Source of the DNA: Desulfosarcina ovata subsp. ovata
Lineage (GTDB): Bacteria; Desulfobacterota; Desulfobacteria; Desulfobacterales; Desulfosarcinaceae
Direction of reading: 5' to 3'
Length of the DNA: 64,000 nt
Assembly (NCBI RefSeq): GCF_009689005.1
Contig: NZ_AP021879.1
Location: 4,642,652-4,706,651, forward strand
Both the position numbers and the translations under genes were made by a program. The first letter of the stretch is position 1; each line of letters opens with the position of its first letter. This document shows, in pieces, positions 27,183 through 36,557 of this stretch. The notes beneath the pieces were generated by a model. The model did no database searches. It saw nothing but the letters and a program-made list of their open reading frames with translations, and was not told where the DNA came from.

Positions 27183-28442
27183 ATGTCCATCGAAATCAAG
27201 ATACCCAGTGTTGGCGAATCGGTTCAGGAAGCCGTCCTGGCCGAATGGTTCAAGCAGGATGGCGACACGGTCCGCAAGGACGACCCCCTGTTCGTCATCG
27301 AGACGGATAAGGTCACCCTGGAAGTGGTGGCCGAAGCCGACGGGGTCCTTACCATTACCGTTCCGGCCGGTGAAACGGTCGCCATTGGCGCAGTGGTCGG
27401 ATCGATCGAGCCTGGGGGGGCTGCCGCAGCCGCTCCGCAACCGACGGCGGCGAAAGAACCGGTGACCCCGCCGGAAAAGGAATCGGCGGCTCCTCAATCC
27501 GTCGCGCCGACACCGGCGGTACCGGCAGCGGCGGGCTCACCCGTCATTCCGCAGGGCATGGCCCTGGCCCCCTCGGTCCGCCGCCTGATTGCCGAGAAGA
27601 ACCTCGATATTTCCAAGATACAGGGCACCGGTCCCGGCGGGCGCATCAGCAAGGGTGACATCCTGCTGCATCTGGAAAAAGCCCCTGCGGGTATCCCCGA
27701 CGTCCCGTCGGCACCGGCTGTCCAGGCCGCTGACGATCCGGCCGCTTTCGAAACGCGCAAGCCCATGTCGCCCATCCGCAAGCGCATCGCCGAGCGCCTG
27801 CTGGAATCCAAGCAGAACACGGCCATGCTGACCACCTTCAACGAGATCGACATGTCACGGGCCATGCAGATCCGTTCGCTGTACAAGGATGCCTTCCAGA
27901 AACGCCACAGCGTCGCCCTGGGTTTCATGTCCTTCTTCGTCAAGGCGTGTGTGCAGGCGCTCAAGGAGGTCCCCGAGATCAACGCCTTCATCGATGGCGG
28001 CGACATTATCTATCACAACTACCAGCATATCGGCGTGGCCGTGGGTACCGAGCGCGGACTGGTGGTGCCGGTGATCCGCCATGCCGAACGCATGAGTTAC
28101 GCCCAGGTGGAGCAGGCGATTGTGGATTACGTTACCAAAATCAAGGATAACCGGCTGGAACTGGCCGACCTGGAGGGGGGCACCTTTACGGTGAGCAATG
28201 GCGGTGTTTACGGCAGCCTGCTCTCCACGCCCATCCTCAACATGCCCCAGAGCGGTATCCTGGGCATGCACAAAATCGAGAAACGGCCGGTGGTGATCGA
28301 CGACGCGATCGTCATCCGGCCCATGATGTACGTGGCGCTCAGCTACGACCACCGTGTCGTGGACGGCAAGGGCGCGGTGACCTTCCTGAAGCGGGTCAAG
28401 GAGTTTGTTGAGAATCCGGAACGCATGGCATTGGAGGTGTAA
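27183..28442 (+). CDS. sucB: dihydrolipoyllysine-residue succinyltransferase E2
   Basis: 419 aa. An N-terminal lipoyl domain with Lys43 in ETDKVTLEV, an Ala/Pro linker, a peripheral-subunit-binding domain (APSVRRLIAEKNLDISKIQGTGPGGRI), and the acyltransferase core with His390 and Asp394 in SYDHRVVDG. It sits between E1 and E3; 35 bp from sucA and 2 bp from lpd. Confidence 0.96.
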   Translation: MSIEIKIPSVGESVQEAVLAEWFKQDGDTVRKDDPLFVIETDKVTLEVVAEADGVLTITVPAGETVAIGAVVGSIEPGGAAAAAPQPTAAKEPVTPPEKESAAPQSVAPTPAVPAAAGSPVIPQGMALAPSVRRLIAEKNLDISKIQGTGPGGRISKGDILLHLEKAPAGIPDVPSAPAVQAADDPAAFETRKPMSPIRKRIAERLLESKQNTAMLTTFNEIDMSRAMQIRSLYKDAFQKRHSVALGFMSFFVKACVQALKEVPEINAFIDGGDIIYHNYQHIGVAVGTERGLVVPVIRHAERMSYAQVEQAIVDYVTKIKDNRLELADLEGGTFTVSNGGVYGSLLSTPILNMPQSGILGMHKIEKRPVVIDDAIVIRPMMYVALSYDHRVVDGKGAVTFLKRVKEFVENPERMALEV

Positions 28443-28444
28443 AG

Positions 28445-29857
28445 ATGGCACAAGAGACACGGTTCGACCTGGTGATCATCGGTTCCGGTCCCGGCGGGTA
28501 CGTGGCCGCCGTGCGTGCGGCCCAGCTTGGCATGAAGACCGCCGTGGTCGAAAAATCCTCACGGCTCGGCGGAGTTTGCCTCAATGTGGGCTGTATTCCC
28601 AGCAAGGCCCTCTTGGACGCTTCCGAGTACTACCACCTGGCAAAGGAACGGTTTGCCGAATACGGCATCAAGACCGGCAAGGTCGGTCTGGATCTGGCCA
28701 CCATGCTGGCCCGCAAGGACAAGGTGGTGGAAGATCTCACCGAAAACGTGCGCAAACTGATGGAGGGCAACCATATCGAGGTGATCCATGGTTTGGCGAC
28801 GCTGACGGCACCAGGGACGGTGGACGTGGACACGGGCAAAAAGAAAAAACTTACCCTGTCCGCCGGTAACATTTTGCTGGCTACCGGTTCGGAGCCGCTC
28901 GAAGTCAAGGGACTCACGTTTGATGGTGAGTATATTGTCAGTTCCACCGAGGCGCTCTCCTTCGATAGCGTGCCCGGCCGGTTGGGCATTGTCGGCGGGG
29001 GGTATATTGGCCTGGAGCTGGGCTCGGTCTGGAACCGTTTGGGATCCATGGTCACCGTTATCGAGATGCTGCCCAAGATTGCCGCCAATCTGGACGGCCA
29101 GGTGGGGCGTACCCTGGACCGGATTCTCAAGCGCCAGGGCATGCAGTTCAAGCTGGATACCCGGGTGGTCGAGGCCACGGTGTCGGGCAAGGCGGTCAAG
29201 GCCGTGCTGGCCACCGGCGACAAGACAGAGACGATGACTTTCGACCGGTTGCTGGTTTCGGTGGGCCGTCGCCCCTTGACCCGGGGGCTTGGGCTTGAGG
29301 CCTTGGCGGTCGAGACTGACGAACGCACCGGTCAGATTGTGGTGGATCAGGAATATCGCACCAGCGTCAAGGGCATTTACGCCATCGGCGATTTGGTGCC
29401 CGGTCCCATGCTGGCCCACAAGGCGTCTGCCGAGGGGACTGCTGCCGTGGAGTGCATGGCCGGGCGTGCCGGTGAGGTGAACTACGATACCATCCCGGCG
29501 GTGGTCTACACCTGGCCCGAGGTGGCCAGTGTCGGGCTGACCGAGGAGCAGGTCCGCGAACGGGAGATCCCTTACTGCGTGGGCAGTTTCCCCTTCTCCG
29601 GGGCGGGGCGGGCCCGCTGCATGGGCGAGACCGATGGATTTGTCAAACTGATTTCCCACGGCAAGACCGACCGCATCCTGGGGGTTCACATCATCGGCCC
29701 GCGGGCGGCGGACATGATTGCCGAGTGTGTGCTGGCCTTGGAATTCGGTGCCAGCAGCGAGGATATTTCACGCACCATCCATGGCCATCCCACCTTTTCC
29801 GAGGCCTTGCAGGAGGCGGCCATGCATGTCCGCCAGTGTTCCATCTATGCCTCCTGA
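28445..29857 (+). CDS. lpdA: dihydrolipoamide dehydrogenase E3
   Basis: 470 aa flavoprotein that reoxidises the lipoyl group with NAD+. FAD site VIIGSGPGGYVAAVRA, redox pair Cys45/Cys50 in GGVCLNVGCIPSK, NAD fold (LGIVGGGYIGLELGSV), and the C-terminal catalytic HxxxxE in GHPTFSE. Last gene of the sucA-sucB-lpd operon. Confidence 0.95.
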   Translation: MAQETRFDLVIIGSGPGGYVAAVRAAQLGMKTAVVEKSSRLGGVCLNVGCIPSKALLDASEYYHLAKERFAEYGIKTGKVGLDLATMLARKDKVVEDLTENVRKLMEGNHIEVIHGLATLTAPGTVDVDTGKKKKLTLSAGNILLATGSEPLEVKGLTFDGEYIVSSTEALSFDSVPGRLGIVGGGYIGLELGSVWNRLGSMVTVIEMLPKIAANLDGQVGRTLDRILKRQGMQFKLDTRVVEATVSGKAVKAVLATGDKTETMTFDRLLVSVGRRPLTRGLGLEALAVETDERTGQIVVDQEYRTSVKGIYAIGDLVPGPMLAHKASAEGTAAVECMAGRAGEVNYDTIPAVVYTWPEVASVGLTEEQVREREIPYCVGSFPFSGAGRARCMGETDGFVKLISHGKTDRILGVHIIGPRAADMIAECVLALEFGASSEDISRTIHGHPTFSEALQEAAMHVRQCSIYAS

Positions 29858-30047
29858 GTTTGAAGATGGATCGGTTTGCCAGCGCAGCTCAAAAGGCTGT
29901 TTGACAAACTCATCAAAATCTGAGCTTATAACGCGGCCGTCATCTATTGATTCTCTGTTATTCGATCTTAAATTCTCAGCCAACACCCAGATGCCCCAGG
30001 TACATTGCCTCTACCTGAACGATGTAACCTTTTGCCAGGATGGTCCA

Positions 30048-30413
30048 ATGGACGAAAAAGACCTTGACTATTTTCGGAATCTTCTGCAAGCGGAACTGGA
30101 TACGCTGCTTGACAAGGCGGGTGTCGCCGTTGGGGAACTGTTGGGAACGGCATATACTTCCGAGGCCGATCCCCTGGATCGGGCCTCGGAGGACCTGGCG
30201 CGCAACAATCAGTTGCGTATGCGCGAGCGCGAGAGCCGCTTGATTGCAAAAATCAGAAAGTGTCTTCAGGCGATCGAGGAGGGAACTTACGGGATTTGCG
30301 AAACCTGCGAAGAGCCCATCAGTATCGCCCGCCTCAAGGCCAGGCCGGTCACCAGCTACTGCATTGCCTGCAAAACCAGACAAGAGGCGATGGAACGGGT
30401 TACCGGAACCTGA
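30048..30413 (+). CDS. DksA/TraR family zinc-finger transcription factor
   Basis: 121 aa. A coiled-coil N-terminus (YFRNLLQAELDTLLDKAG) with the tip region DPLDRASEDLARNNQLR, then a four-Cys zinc finger CETCEEPISIARLKARPVTSYCIAC. This is the DksA plan: it binds the RNA polymerase secondary channel with ppGpp. The ATG at 30048 follows CCAGGA. A weak promoter TTGATT (29947) - 16 - TAAATT lies upstream. It is outside the lpd operon by 190 bp. Confidence 0.85.
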   Translation: MDEKDLDYFRNLLQAELDTLLDKAGVAVGELLGTAYTSEADPLDRASEDLARNNQLRMRERESRLIAKIRKCLQAIEEGTYGICETCEEPISIARLKARPVTSYCIACKTRQEAMERVTGT

Positions 30414-30632
30414 TCCTGCCGTGCCTTTTGATGCCCTTCCTGATTCAGCGCTGATGGCCGAAAGCTGTATTTGAAGCTGATCGGTTGTCTCCCGGCCCCC
30501 TTCAAGTAAAATGTTTGCGATGTTGCCTGTAACTGGCAGTGAACTTCTTTTTTAAGATATCGAGCTGGTTTCCGCCTGATCCTGTCGGATGGGCATACTG
30601 CTTTTCGATTCCATTGATGAACGAGGGCGCCT

Positions 30633-30962
30633 ATGATAACCAGCACCATCTGCAAAAAATGTGCGGCATGTTGTAAACGCTTCCCTTATATTCAGTTGTC
30701 GGAGAACGATATCCGGGCGATTGAACAGGAGACGGCACTGCCCTTGGAGGTATTTACCCATCCTCAGGATGCCGCCGCTGGAATCTATTTTCTACAATTC
30801 AAGGAAAATGGGGATTGCTTTTTCTTATCCGAGGAAAACGGTCATTATTTTTGCAGCGTCTATAAAACAAGACCGGATATCTGTAGAACTTATCCCGCCA
30901 AACCCATTCAACAAGTCTATTGTTCCATCAATTCCAGTAAAATAATCCCGCCACGACGGTGA
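30633..30962 (+). CDS. YkgJ-type cysteine cluster protein
   Basis: 109 aa. Cysteines CKKCAACCKRFPYI near the N-terminus and CFFL, FCSVYKTRPDICRTYP later match the CxxCxxCC...C zinc/iron cluster family (UPF0153/YkgJ). Function unknown; a metal-bound cluster is predicted. The ATG follows GAACGAGGGCGCCT. Confidence 0.75.
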   Translation: MITSTICKKCAACCKRFPYIQLSENDIRAIEQETALPLEVFTHPQDAAAGIYFLQFKENGDCFFLSEENGHYFCSVYKTRPDICRTYPAKPIQQVYCSINSSKIIPPRR

Positions 30963-31080
30963 TAAAAAGATTCTGGTTGTATTGAATTCAGGGCGCTTGG
31001 TCCCTATCGCCTTCAAGATAATGTTTTTGGACTGCGTGATCGATCGTCGCGGCATGGTTCGTACAAAGGTGTGTTTTTTA

Positions 31081-31134
31081 TTGACAGAAAATTAAAAAAT
31101 GAATTATTTTTAATTTGCCTATCGACCGGTCGGT
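31081..31134 (+). promoter_or_regulatory. promoter and TetR operator of the acyl-CoA operon
   Basis: TTGACA at 31081 is followed by AT-rich sequence with several weak -10 candidates. At 31121-31134 lies ATCGACCGGTCGGT, one base from a perfect palindrome of ACCGACC/GGTCGGT half sites, the pattern used by many acyl-CoA-responsive TetR regulators. It is 30 bases before the tetR start, so autoregulation is likely. Confidence 0.65.
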
Positions 31135-31163
31135 AAAAAATAAATTCAGAGGTGCCCGCGCCG

Positions 31164-31757
31164 ATGTCCGACATGAAAACGACAATCAAATCCGTCTCCA
31201 TCGACCTTTTTTTTCGCAAAGGTTACTTCGCCACCAGCATCAGCGATATCGCCAGGGGCAGCGGCATCCAGAAGGCCAGCATCTACTATCACTACCCCAG
31301 CAAGGAAGCTCTGCTGTTTCACATCCTCAAGTGCACCATGGATGATCTGACCGACTATCTCCAGCAATGCCTGGCCGGTATAGAAGGCATCGAGACACGC
31401 ATGCGTGCAGCGGTGCGCGGACATGTGCGTTTTCATCTGCAACGCCAGAAAGAGAATTTCATCGCCAACAGCGAACTTCGCGGACTCACGGCCGAGCATT
31501 ACCGCGAAATTGTAAAAAAAAGGGACGCATACGAGCTGATCTTTCAGGATCTCATTCGTGAGGGCACTAAGGCCGGCGCCTTCCCCGAAGGGGATGCAAA
31601 GATCCTCTCTTACGCCATTCTGACCCTCTGTACGGCCGGCGCCTCGTGGTACAAGGACGGCGGGCGTTTGTCAGTGGATGCGATCGCCGATATTTATGAA
31701 CGCTTCATTCTCAGCGGCTTGAAGCAGGGACGGCTTGACCAGGGCGGCAACTGTTGA
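31164..31757 (+). CDS. TetR/AcrR family transcriptional regulator
   Basis: 197 aa. The N-terminal helix-turn-helix TSISDIARGSGIQKASIYYHYPSKEALLFHILK is typical; the C-terminal helical part has a hydrophobic ligand pocket of unknown specificity. The ATG at 31164 has GAGG upstream; a GTG at 31152 is an alternative. It heads the run of acyl-CoA genes to 35.9 kb and probably represses them until an acyl-CoA binds. Confidence 0.85.
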   Translation: MSDMKTTIKSVSIDLFFRKGYFATSISDIARGSGIQKASIYYHYPSKEALLFHILKCTMDDLTDYLQQCLAGIEGIETRMRAAVRGHVRFHLQRQKENFIANSELRGLTAEHYREIVKKRDAYELIFQDLIREGTKAGAFPEGDAKILSYAILTLCTAGASWYKDGGRLSVDAIADIYERFILSGLKQGRLDQGGNC

Positions 31758-31836
31758 AGTTCAAACCGTAAACCAACGCGGACCGCGCCCAGGGATGCGC
31801 CGGTGCCCGGATGGCTCCAGCGGAAAGGAGGACATC

Positions 31837-32985
31837 GTGGATTTCGATCTGACCCGAGAACAGCAGATGATCCGCAAGGAGGTCCGCAAGTTCGCCCTAA
31901 GTGAGATCGCCCCGCTCGCGGCCGAACTGGACGAAAGCGAGTCCTTTTCCGTCGCCTTGACCCGTAAAATGGGTGAGATCGGCCTCTTCGGCATGTTCGT
32001 TTCCGAGTCCTACGAGGGCCAGGGGCTGGACTACGTTTCTTATATCATCGCCGTGGAGGAAGTGGCCCGGGTGGATGGCTCCCAGGCGGCGACCATTGCC
32101 GCCGGGAACTCACTGGGGATCGGCCCGCTCTATTACTTTGGCAGCGATGCCCAGAAACAACGCTATCTGCCCCGACTTTGCGCCGGCGAAGGCTTGTGGG
32201 GGTTCGGGCTCACCGAACCCACCGCCGGGTCGGATGCCGGCGGATCGAAGACCACGGCGGTTCGTGACGGAAGCGATTGGGTGATCAACGGCTCCAAGAT
32301 CTTCATCACCAATGCGGCCAGCGAGATGACCCTGGGGGTCACCGTGCAGGCCGTGACCGGTACCCGGCCCAACGGCAAGCCGGAGTACACCTGTTTTATT
32401 GTCGAAAACGGCACCCGGGGGTTCAAGGCGGTGCCCATGAAGAAAAAGATGATGTGGCGGGCGTCCAACACGGCGGAACTCTACTTCGATGACGTGCGCG
32501 TGCCGGCAAAAAACATCCTGGGACGCCAGGGGGACGGGTTCCACCAGATGCTCAAAACCCTGGACGGCGGCCGTCTTTCCATCGCGGCCATGGGGCTGGG
32601 GGGCGCTCAGGGGGCTTACGATGCTGCCCTGAACTACGCCCGCAAGCGCGAGCAGTTCGGCCAGCCCATCTCCAAATTTCAGGCCGTGGCCTTTAAACTG
32701 GCCGACAGCGCCATGGAGATCGAATGCGCCCGCAACCTGCTCTACAAGGCCTGTTGGCTGCGTGACCGGAAGCGTCCTTTCGAGAAAGAGGCCGCCATGG
32801 CCAAGCTATACTGCTCCGAGCTCATGGGGCGGGTGGCCAACCACGCCGTGCAGATTCATGGGGGGTACGGCCTGATGAAAGAATACAACGTGGAGCGCTT
32901 TTACCGGGATCAGAAACTGCTCGATATCGGTGAAGGCACCTCCGAAGTGCAACGCATCGTCATCTCACGGCACATCGGCTGTTGA
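31837..32985 (+). CDS. acyl-CoA dehydrogenase
   Basis: 382 aa, standard length. It begins at a GTG with AAAGGAGG 6 bases upstream; the upstream reading frame does not match the family. Motifs: GFGLTEPTAGSDAGG (FAD/substrate), NGSKIFITNA, and DIGEGTSEVQRIVISR with the catalytic Glu. Second gene of the TetR-headed operon, next to an enoyl-CoA hydratase and an HMG-CoA-lyase-like enzyme, which together suggest breakdown of a branched or short-chain acyl-CoA. Confidence 0.92.
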   Translation: MDFDLTREQQMIRKEVRKFALSEIAPLAAELDESESFSVALTRKMGEIGLFGMFVSESYEGQGLDYVSYIIAVEEVARVDGSQAATIAAGNSLGIGPLYYFGSDAQKQRYLPRLCAGEGLWGFGLTEPTAGSDAGGSKTTAVRDGSDWVINGSKIFITNAASEMTLGVTVQAVTGTRPNGKPEYTCFIVENGTRGFKAVPMKKKMMWRASNTAELYFDDVRVPAKNILGRQGDGFHQMLKTLDGGRLSIAAMGLGGAQGAYDAALNYARKREQFGQPISKFQAVAFKLADSAMEIECARNLLYKACWLRDRKRPFEKEAAMAKLYCSELMGRVANHAVQIHGGYGLMKEYNVERFYRDQKLLDIGEGTSEVQRIVISRHIGC

Positions 32986-33007
32986 CCTCAGCGGCCGGAT
33001 ATTTTTC

Positions 33008-33151
33008 AGAGCTTGTTTGATAAATCCGTCTAAGGCCCGCTAACGGCGTTGGAAAGTGTCTCAAAATGCTCACATATTACCTATATGCTCCGCTTTCGAG
33101 CCACGTTCCGCCTTGTTATCGAGCCTGATCCAGACTTCTCAAACAGGCTCT
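33008..33151 (+). repeat. 144-bp MITE-like repeat, copy 1
   Basis: It has 13-bp terminal inverted repeats AGAGCTTGTTTGA / TCAAACAGGCTCT. It is about 95% identical to the reverse complement of 49428-49571, with the same exact length. It has no coding capacity. It lies between two genes of the acyl-CoA operon and ends just before the ribosome site of the hydratase gene. Confidence 0.88.
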
Positions 33152-33164
33152 CAGGGAGGCGTGT

Positions 33165-33947
33165 ATGAACGACACCATTCTGCTCAGCGAGCAAAACGAT
33201 GGCGTGGTGCTGATCACGTTGAACCGGCCCAAATTGATGAACTCCTTCAACTGGGCGCTGCTGCACGCCATGGAAGCCAAAATCGCCGCCATCCGCTTCG
33301 ATTCTAGCGTCCGCGTGGTCATCATTACCGGGGCCGGGGATCGGGCCTTCTGCACCGGTGCGGACCTGAAAGAGCGTGTCTCTTATACGCCCCTGCAGGT
33401 CAAGGAGTATGTCTTTACCATCCGCAATCTTTTCACGGCCGTGGAGCAGCTCAACAAACCGGTGATCACGGCGATCAACGGCATCGCCCTGGGCGGCGGT
33501 ACCGAGCTGGCCCTGGCCTCGGACATCCGCATCGCCTCTGAGCGGGCCTCCATGGGGCTTACCGAAACCCGGCTGGCGGTGATTCCCGGTGCCGGCGGTA
33601 CCCAGCGCCTGCCGCGCCTGGTGGGTAAGGGCAAGGCCAAGGAGATGATCTATACCGCCAGGCGCATCGGTGCGGCCGAGGCCCTTTCCATCGGCCTGGT
33701 CAACCAGGTGTGTGCCCCGGAGGCGCTGTTGGATACCTGCCGGAAGCTGGCTGCCGAGATCTGTGTGAACGCGCCTCTGGCCATCGAACAGGCCAAATAT
33801 GCCATCGATTACGGCATGGAGACGGATCTTTCCACCGGACTGGCCATCGAGTCCAACGCTTACTGGGTCTGCATTCCCAGCGAAGATCGCCTGGAGGGCC
33901 TGGCTGCTTTCCGGGAAAAGCGTACGCCGGTCTTCAAGGGGCGATAA
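33165..33947 (+). CDS. enoyl-CoA hydratase
   Basis: 260 aa crotonase-fold enzyme. Both catalytic glutamates are present: GGGTELALASDIR and LTETRLAVIPGAGGTQRL, so trans-2-enoyl-CoA hydration is expected. AGGGAGG precedes the ATG, immediately after the MITE. Third enzyme gene of the TetR operon. Confidence 0.9.
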   Translation: MNDTILLSEQNDGVVLITLNRPKLMNSFNWALLHAMEAKIAAIRFDSSVRVVIITGAGDRAFCTGADLKERVSYTPLQVKEYVFTIRNLFTAVEQLNKPVITAINGIALGGGTELALASDIRIASERASMGLTETRLAVIPGAGGTQRLPRLVGKGKAKEMIYTARRIGAAEALSIGLVNQVCAPEALLDTCRKLAAEICVNAPLAIEQAKYAIDYGMETDLSTGLAIESNAYWVCIPSEDRLEGLAAFREKRTPVFKGR

Positions 33948-33974
33948 TAAAAGACGATCCTTTCAGGAGGCACC

Positions 33975-35141
33975 ATGACCGAATACGATTACTGGAAAAT
34001 CTTTCCGCGGATGCCCGGGAAGGTAACCCTGGGCGACATTACCGTCCGAGACGGCTTTCAGCACCTTGAGAAATTCATCTCGACGCGGGCCAAGATCTTT
34101 TACGCCGAGGAGATGATTTTTGCCGGCTGTCGCAACATCGAGGTGACCAATCTGGGAAGCACCTATCTCATGCCCCAGTTCAGTGATGCCGAAGAGATCC
34201 TGGCCCACCTGCGCAGCGATCGTTTCCGCAAACGCTGCCATAAGAGAGGGGTCGATCCGGACGGGATCACCATCACCGCGGTGACCATCCGGGAGCCGGC
34301 CGTGGACCGGGCCATCGCCCTGGCCGGCAAAGGCATCGGTCCGGACCGCTGCCTGATGATGGTCTCCACCGAAGAGGAGCACCATTTCGCCAATTCCGGG
34401 CTCAGCCTGCCGGCCTACTGGAAGGAGTGTGAAAGTGCCATCCGCAAATGCCGCGACGCCGGTCTGAAGATGTGCGGCACGGTGAGCACCATTTGGGGCA
34501 GTCCCATTGCCGGGGCGACCGACCTTGCGGACGCCGTGGAATTTGCCAAGCGCTGGCTGGAAATCGGTGCCACCGATATCGAACACGCCGACCACGACGG
34601 CAGCGCCTCGGCACCGGAAGTGTACCGCTATTTTTCCATGATTCTGGACGAAATTCCTGACACCTCGGTGCATATCGCGCACTTCCATGAAACCAAGCGG
34701 GTGGCCTCGGCCTCGGTGCTGGCGGCCCTCCAGGCGGGCATCTGCCATTTCGAAGGCACCTTGGGCGGCCTGGGCGGTCAGCCGGCCAATTTTCTGGACG
34801 ACTGCCCTGTGCCGGGCACCGGCGAATACTACTATGAAGATCCCCGCTATGTGGGATTGACCTGCCTCGAGGACATGCTGGTGCAGATCGATGAGATGGG
34901 CATCGAGCACGGTTACGACGTGGATCGTGTTCTCTGGCTGGGGCGGCAGATGGAGCGCACCGTGGGGCAGCGGTTGAGGAGTGAGGCCGTGATCAACGGC
35001 CGGACCCTGAAGACGGGGCATCCCCGGTTTGCCCGACCGGAACTGAAATCGCTCAAGGCCAAACTGGGCGAGGTGCCGGGCCAGAAACTGCCCGCCGACT
35101 GGGCCGCCCACGCGGTATTGCCCGAGCACCTGCGTCCCTGA
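33975..35141 (+). CDS. HMG-CoA lyase-like / DRE-TIM metallolyase
   Basis: 388 aa TIM-barrel of the HMGL-like family. The N-terminal LGDITVRDGFQHLEKFIST parallels the xxxRDGxQ motif; HIAHFHETKRVASASVLAALQAG and GTLGGLGGQPANF match the metal-binding HxH and glycine-rich C-terminal motifs of HMG-CoA lyase. It is longer than the ~300-aa lyases. Aldol cleavage of a 3-hydroxyacyl-CoA fits the operon context, but the substrate is unknown. Confidence 0.78.
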   Translation: MTEYDYWKIFPRMPGKVTLGDITVRDGFQHLEKFISTRAKIFYAEEMIFAGCRNIEVTNLGSTYLMPQFSDAEEILAHLRSDRFRKRCHKRGVDPDGITITAVTIREPAVDRAIALAGKGIGPDRCLMMVSTEEEHHFANSGLSLPAYWKECESAIRKCRDAGLKMCGTVSTIWGSPIAGATDLADAVEFAKRWLEIGATDIEHADHDGSASAPEVYRYFSMILDEIPDTSVHIAHFHETKRVASASVLAALQAGICHFEGTLGGLGGQPANFLDDCPVPGTGEYYYEDPRYVGLTCLEDMLVQIDEMGIEHGYDVDRVLWLGRQMERTVGQRLRSEAVINGRTLKTGHPRFARPELKSLKAKLGEVPGQKLPADWAAHAVLPEHLRP

Positions 35142-35251
35142 TTCGCTTGACCCGTCGGCCAAACCCGGGCATGATGGGCACGCGAAAGGGCAAGCGGTCT
35201 CGAGATGCCAACGAAACACCGGGATCCTTTCCCGGAGCAGGAGCATTTGCC

Positions 35252-35896
35252 ATGCATATCGGTGACAAAAAACCCCACATCAACGTGGACTATTTTGAAG
35301 ACCTGACCGGCACCATCAAGGAACACACCTGCAGCGAAGAGGGCCAGGCGGACATCGGACAACGGATCAAGGCCATTCGTGAGGCCAAGGGCATCACCCT
35401 GGAAGAGCTGTCCCACATGACCGGGTTTGACGTGGCGCTTCTGGCCAGTATCGAAAACTGCGACGTCCAGCCCCAGCTGGGAACGGCCATCAAACTCTCC
35501 AAAGCCCTGGACAGCGCCTTTGGCAGATTGGTTTCGGGGGTGGGGGAGCGGCTGTACGCCGTCACCCGCAAAGGGGAGCAGAAGATCGTTTCCCGGTCCA
35601 CGTCCCAGAAAGGTCAGCGCCAGGCCTATACGTACAAGAGCCTGGCGTCGGAAGTAAAAGGCCGCCACATGGAGTCGCTGATCGTGCAGCTGGAGGAGGC
35701 GCCGGACAGTGATCGTTCCATCCATGATGGTGAAGAGTTCATTTACGTGCTGGAAGGGTCGGTCTCCCTGGATATCGGAGAAGAACATTTCGACCTCGCC
35801 CCCGGGGACAGTGCCTACTATCTGTCCACCACCCCGCACCTGATCGCCGCCACCAGCGGACAGGCCACCATCCTGGCGGTGCTTTACAGCGAATAG
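35252..35896 (+). CDS. XRE-cupin transcriptional regulator
   Basis: 214 aa. N-terminal helix-turn-helix (IGQRIKAIREAKGITLEELSHMTGFDVALLASIEN) followed by a C-terminal cupin barrel (DGEEFIYVLEGSVSLDIGEEHFDLAPGDSAYY). Such proteins sense a small molecule. The ATG at 35252 has GGAGCAGGAG upstream. Last gene of the acyl-CoA block, so it may co-regulate it. Confidence 0.82.
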   Translation: MHIGDKKPHINVDYFEDLTGTIKEHTCSEEGQADIGQRIKAIREAKGITLEELSHMTGFDVALLASIENCDVQPQLGTAIKLSKALDSAFGRLVSGVGERLYAVTRKGEQKIVSRSTSQKGQRQAYTYKSLASEVKGRHMESLIVQLEEAPDSDRSIHDGEEFIYVLEGSVSLDIGEEHFDLAPGDSAYYLSTTPHLIAATSGQATILAVLYSE

Positions 35897-35914
35897 CCGC
35901 TGCGGTGTTCATGA

Positions 35915-36382
35915 ACCAACGGCTATCCGGCCATTCACAATGCCCATGCGGGGCTGGCACGATCGGAGCGGGAAGGCCCCCTTCAGACCGTCATTACCCA
36001 GAATATCGACGGGTTGCAACAAGCCGCCGGCTCCCGCAACGTTTTTGAGCTGCACGGCAACACCCGCCGGATCGTCTGCCTGAAATGCGGGCAGCACCAT
36101 ACCATGGAAGCGGTTTATCAATGCCTTGAGACCCGGTTGCCGCCCGCGTGTCCGGATTGCGGGGGGACGTTGAAACCCGACGTGGTCTTTTTCGGCGAGT
36201 CGCTTCCCGCGGACGTGCTGATGCGTGCCATTTCAGAATCGGAGTCCTGCGACCTGTTCCTCGTGGTGGGCAGTTCCCTGGTGGTGCAGCCGGCCGCCGC
36301 CCTGCCGGTAGCCGTGCGCCGGAAAGGGGCCCGCCTGCTTGTCTTTTCATCCGTCTTCTGCATTGGGCTTTTCCACACATAG
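35915..36382 (+). pseudogene. sirtuin (Sir2/CobB) remnant
   Basis: Open frame right after a TGA at 35912 encodes the middle of a sirtuin: TVITQNIDGLQQAAGS (catalytic Asn-Asp), ELHGN (catalytic His), CLKCG and CPDCGG (zinc), KPDVVFFGE, LVVGSSLVVQPA. The N-terminal NAD-binding GAGxS part is absent, and the C-terminus diverges after ARLLVF. Both ends are lost, so it should not make an active deacylase. Confidence 0.85.
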
Positions 36383-36557
36383 CCCCACTATGCGTAAAAA
36401 AGCCCGCCTTGAATACGAATGAAAATCCTGCGCATCCTGGTATATTCTTATCCGACAATCGCCCAAGGCATGGCGGAATGGCATCTTGAATGCGATGTAT
36501 CCCCCTGCTTTTGGTGATGAGAAGCGGTTGAAGAGGCTGTTCGCTAATGGCTGGCGT

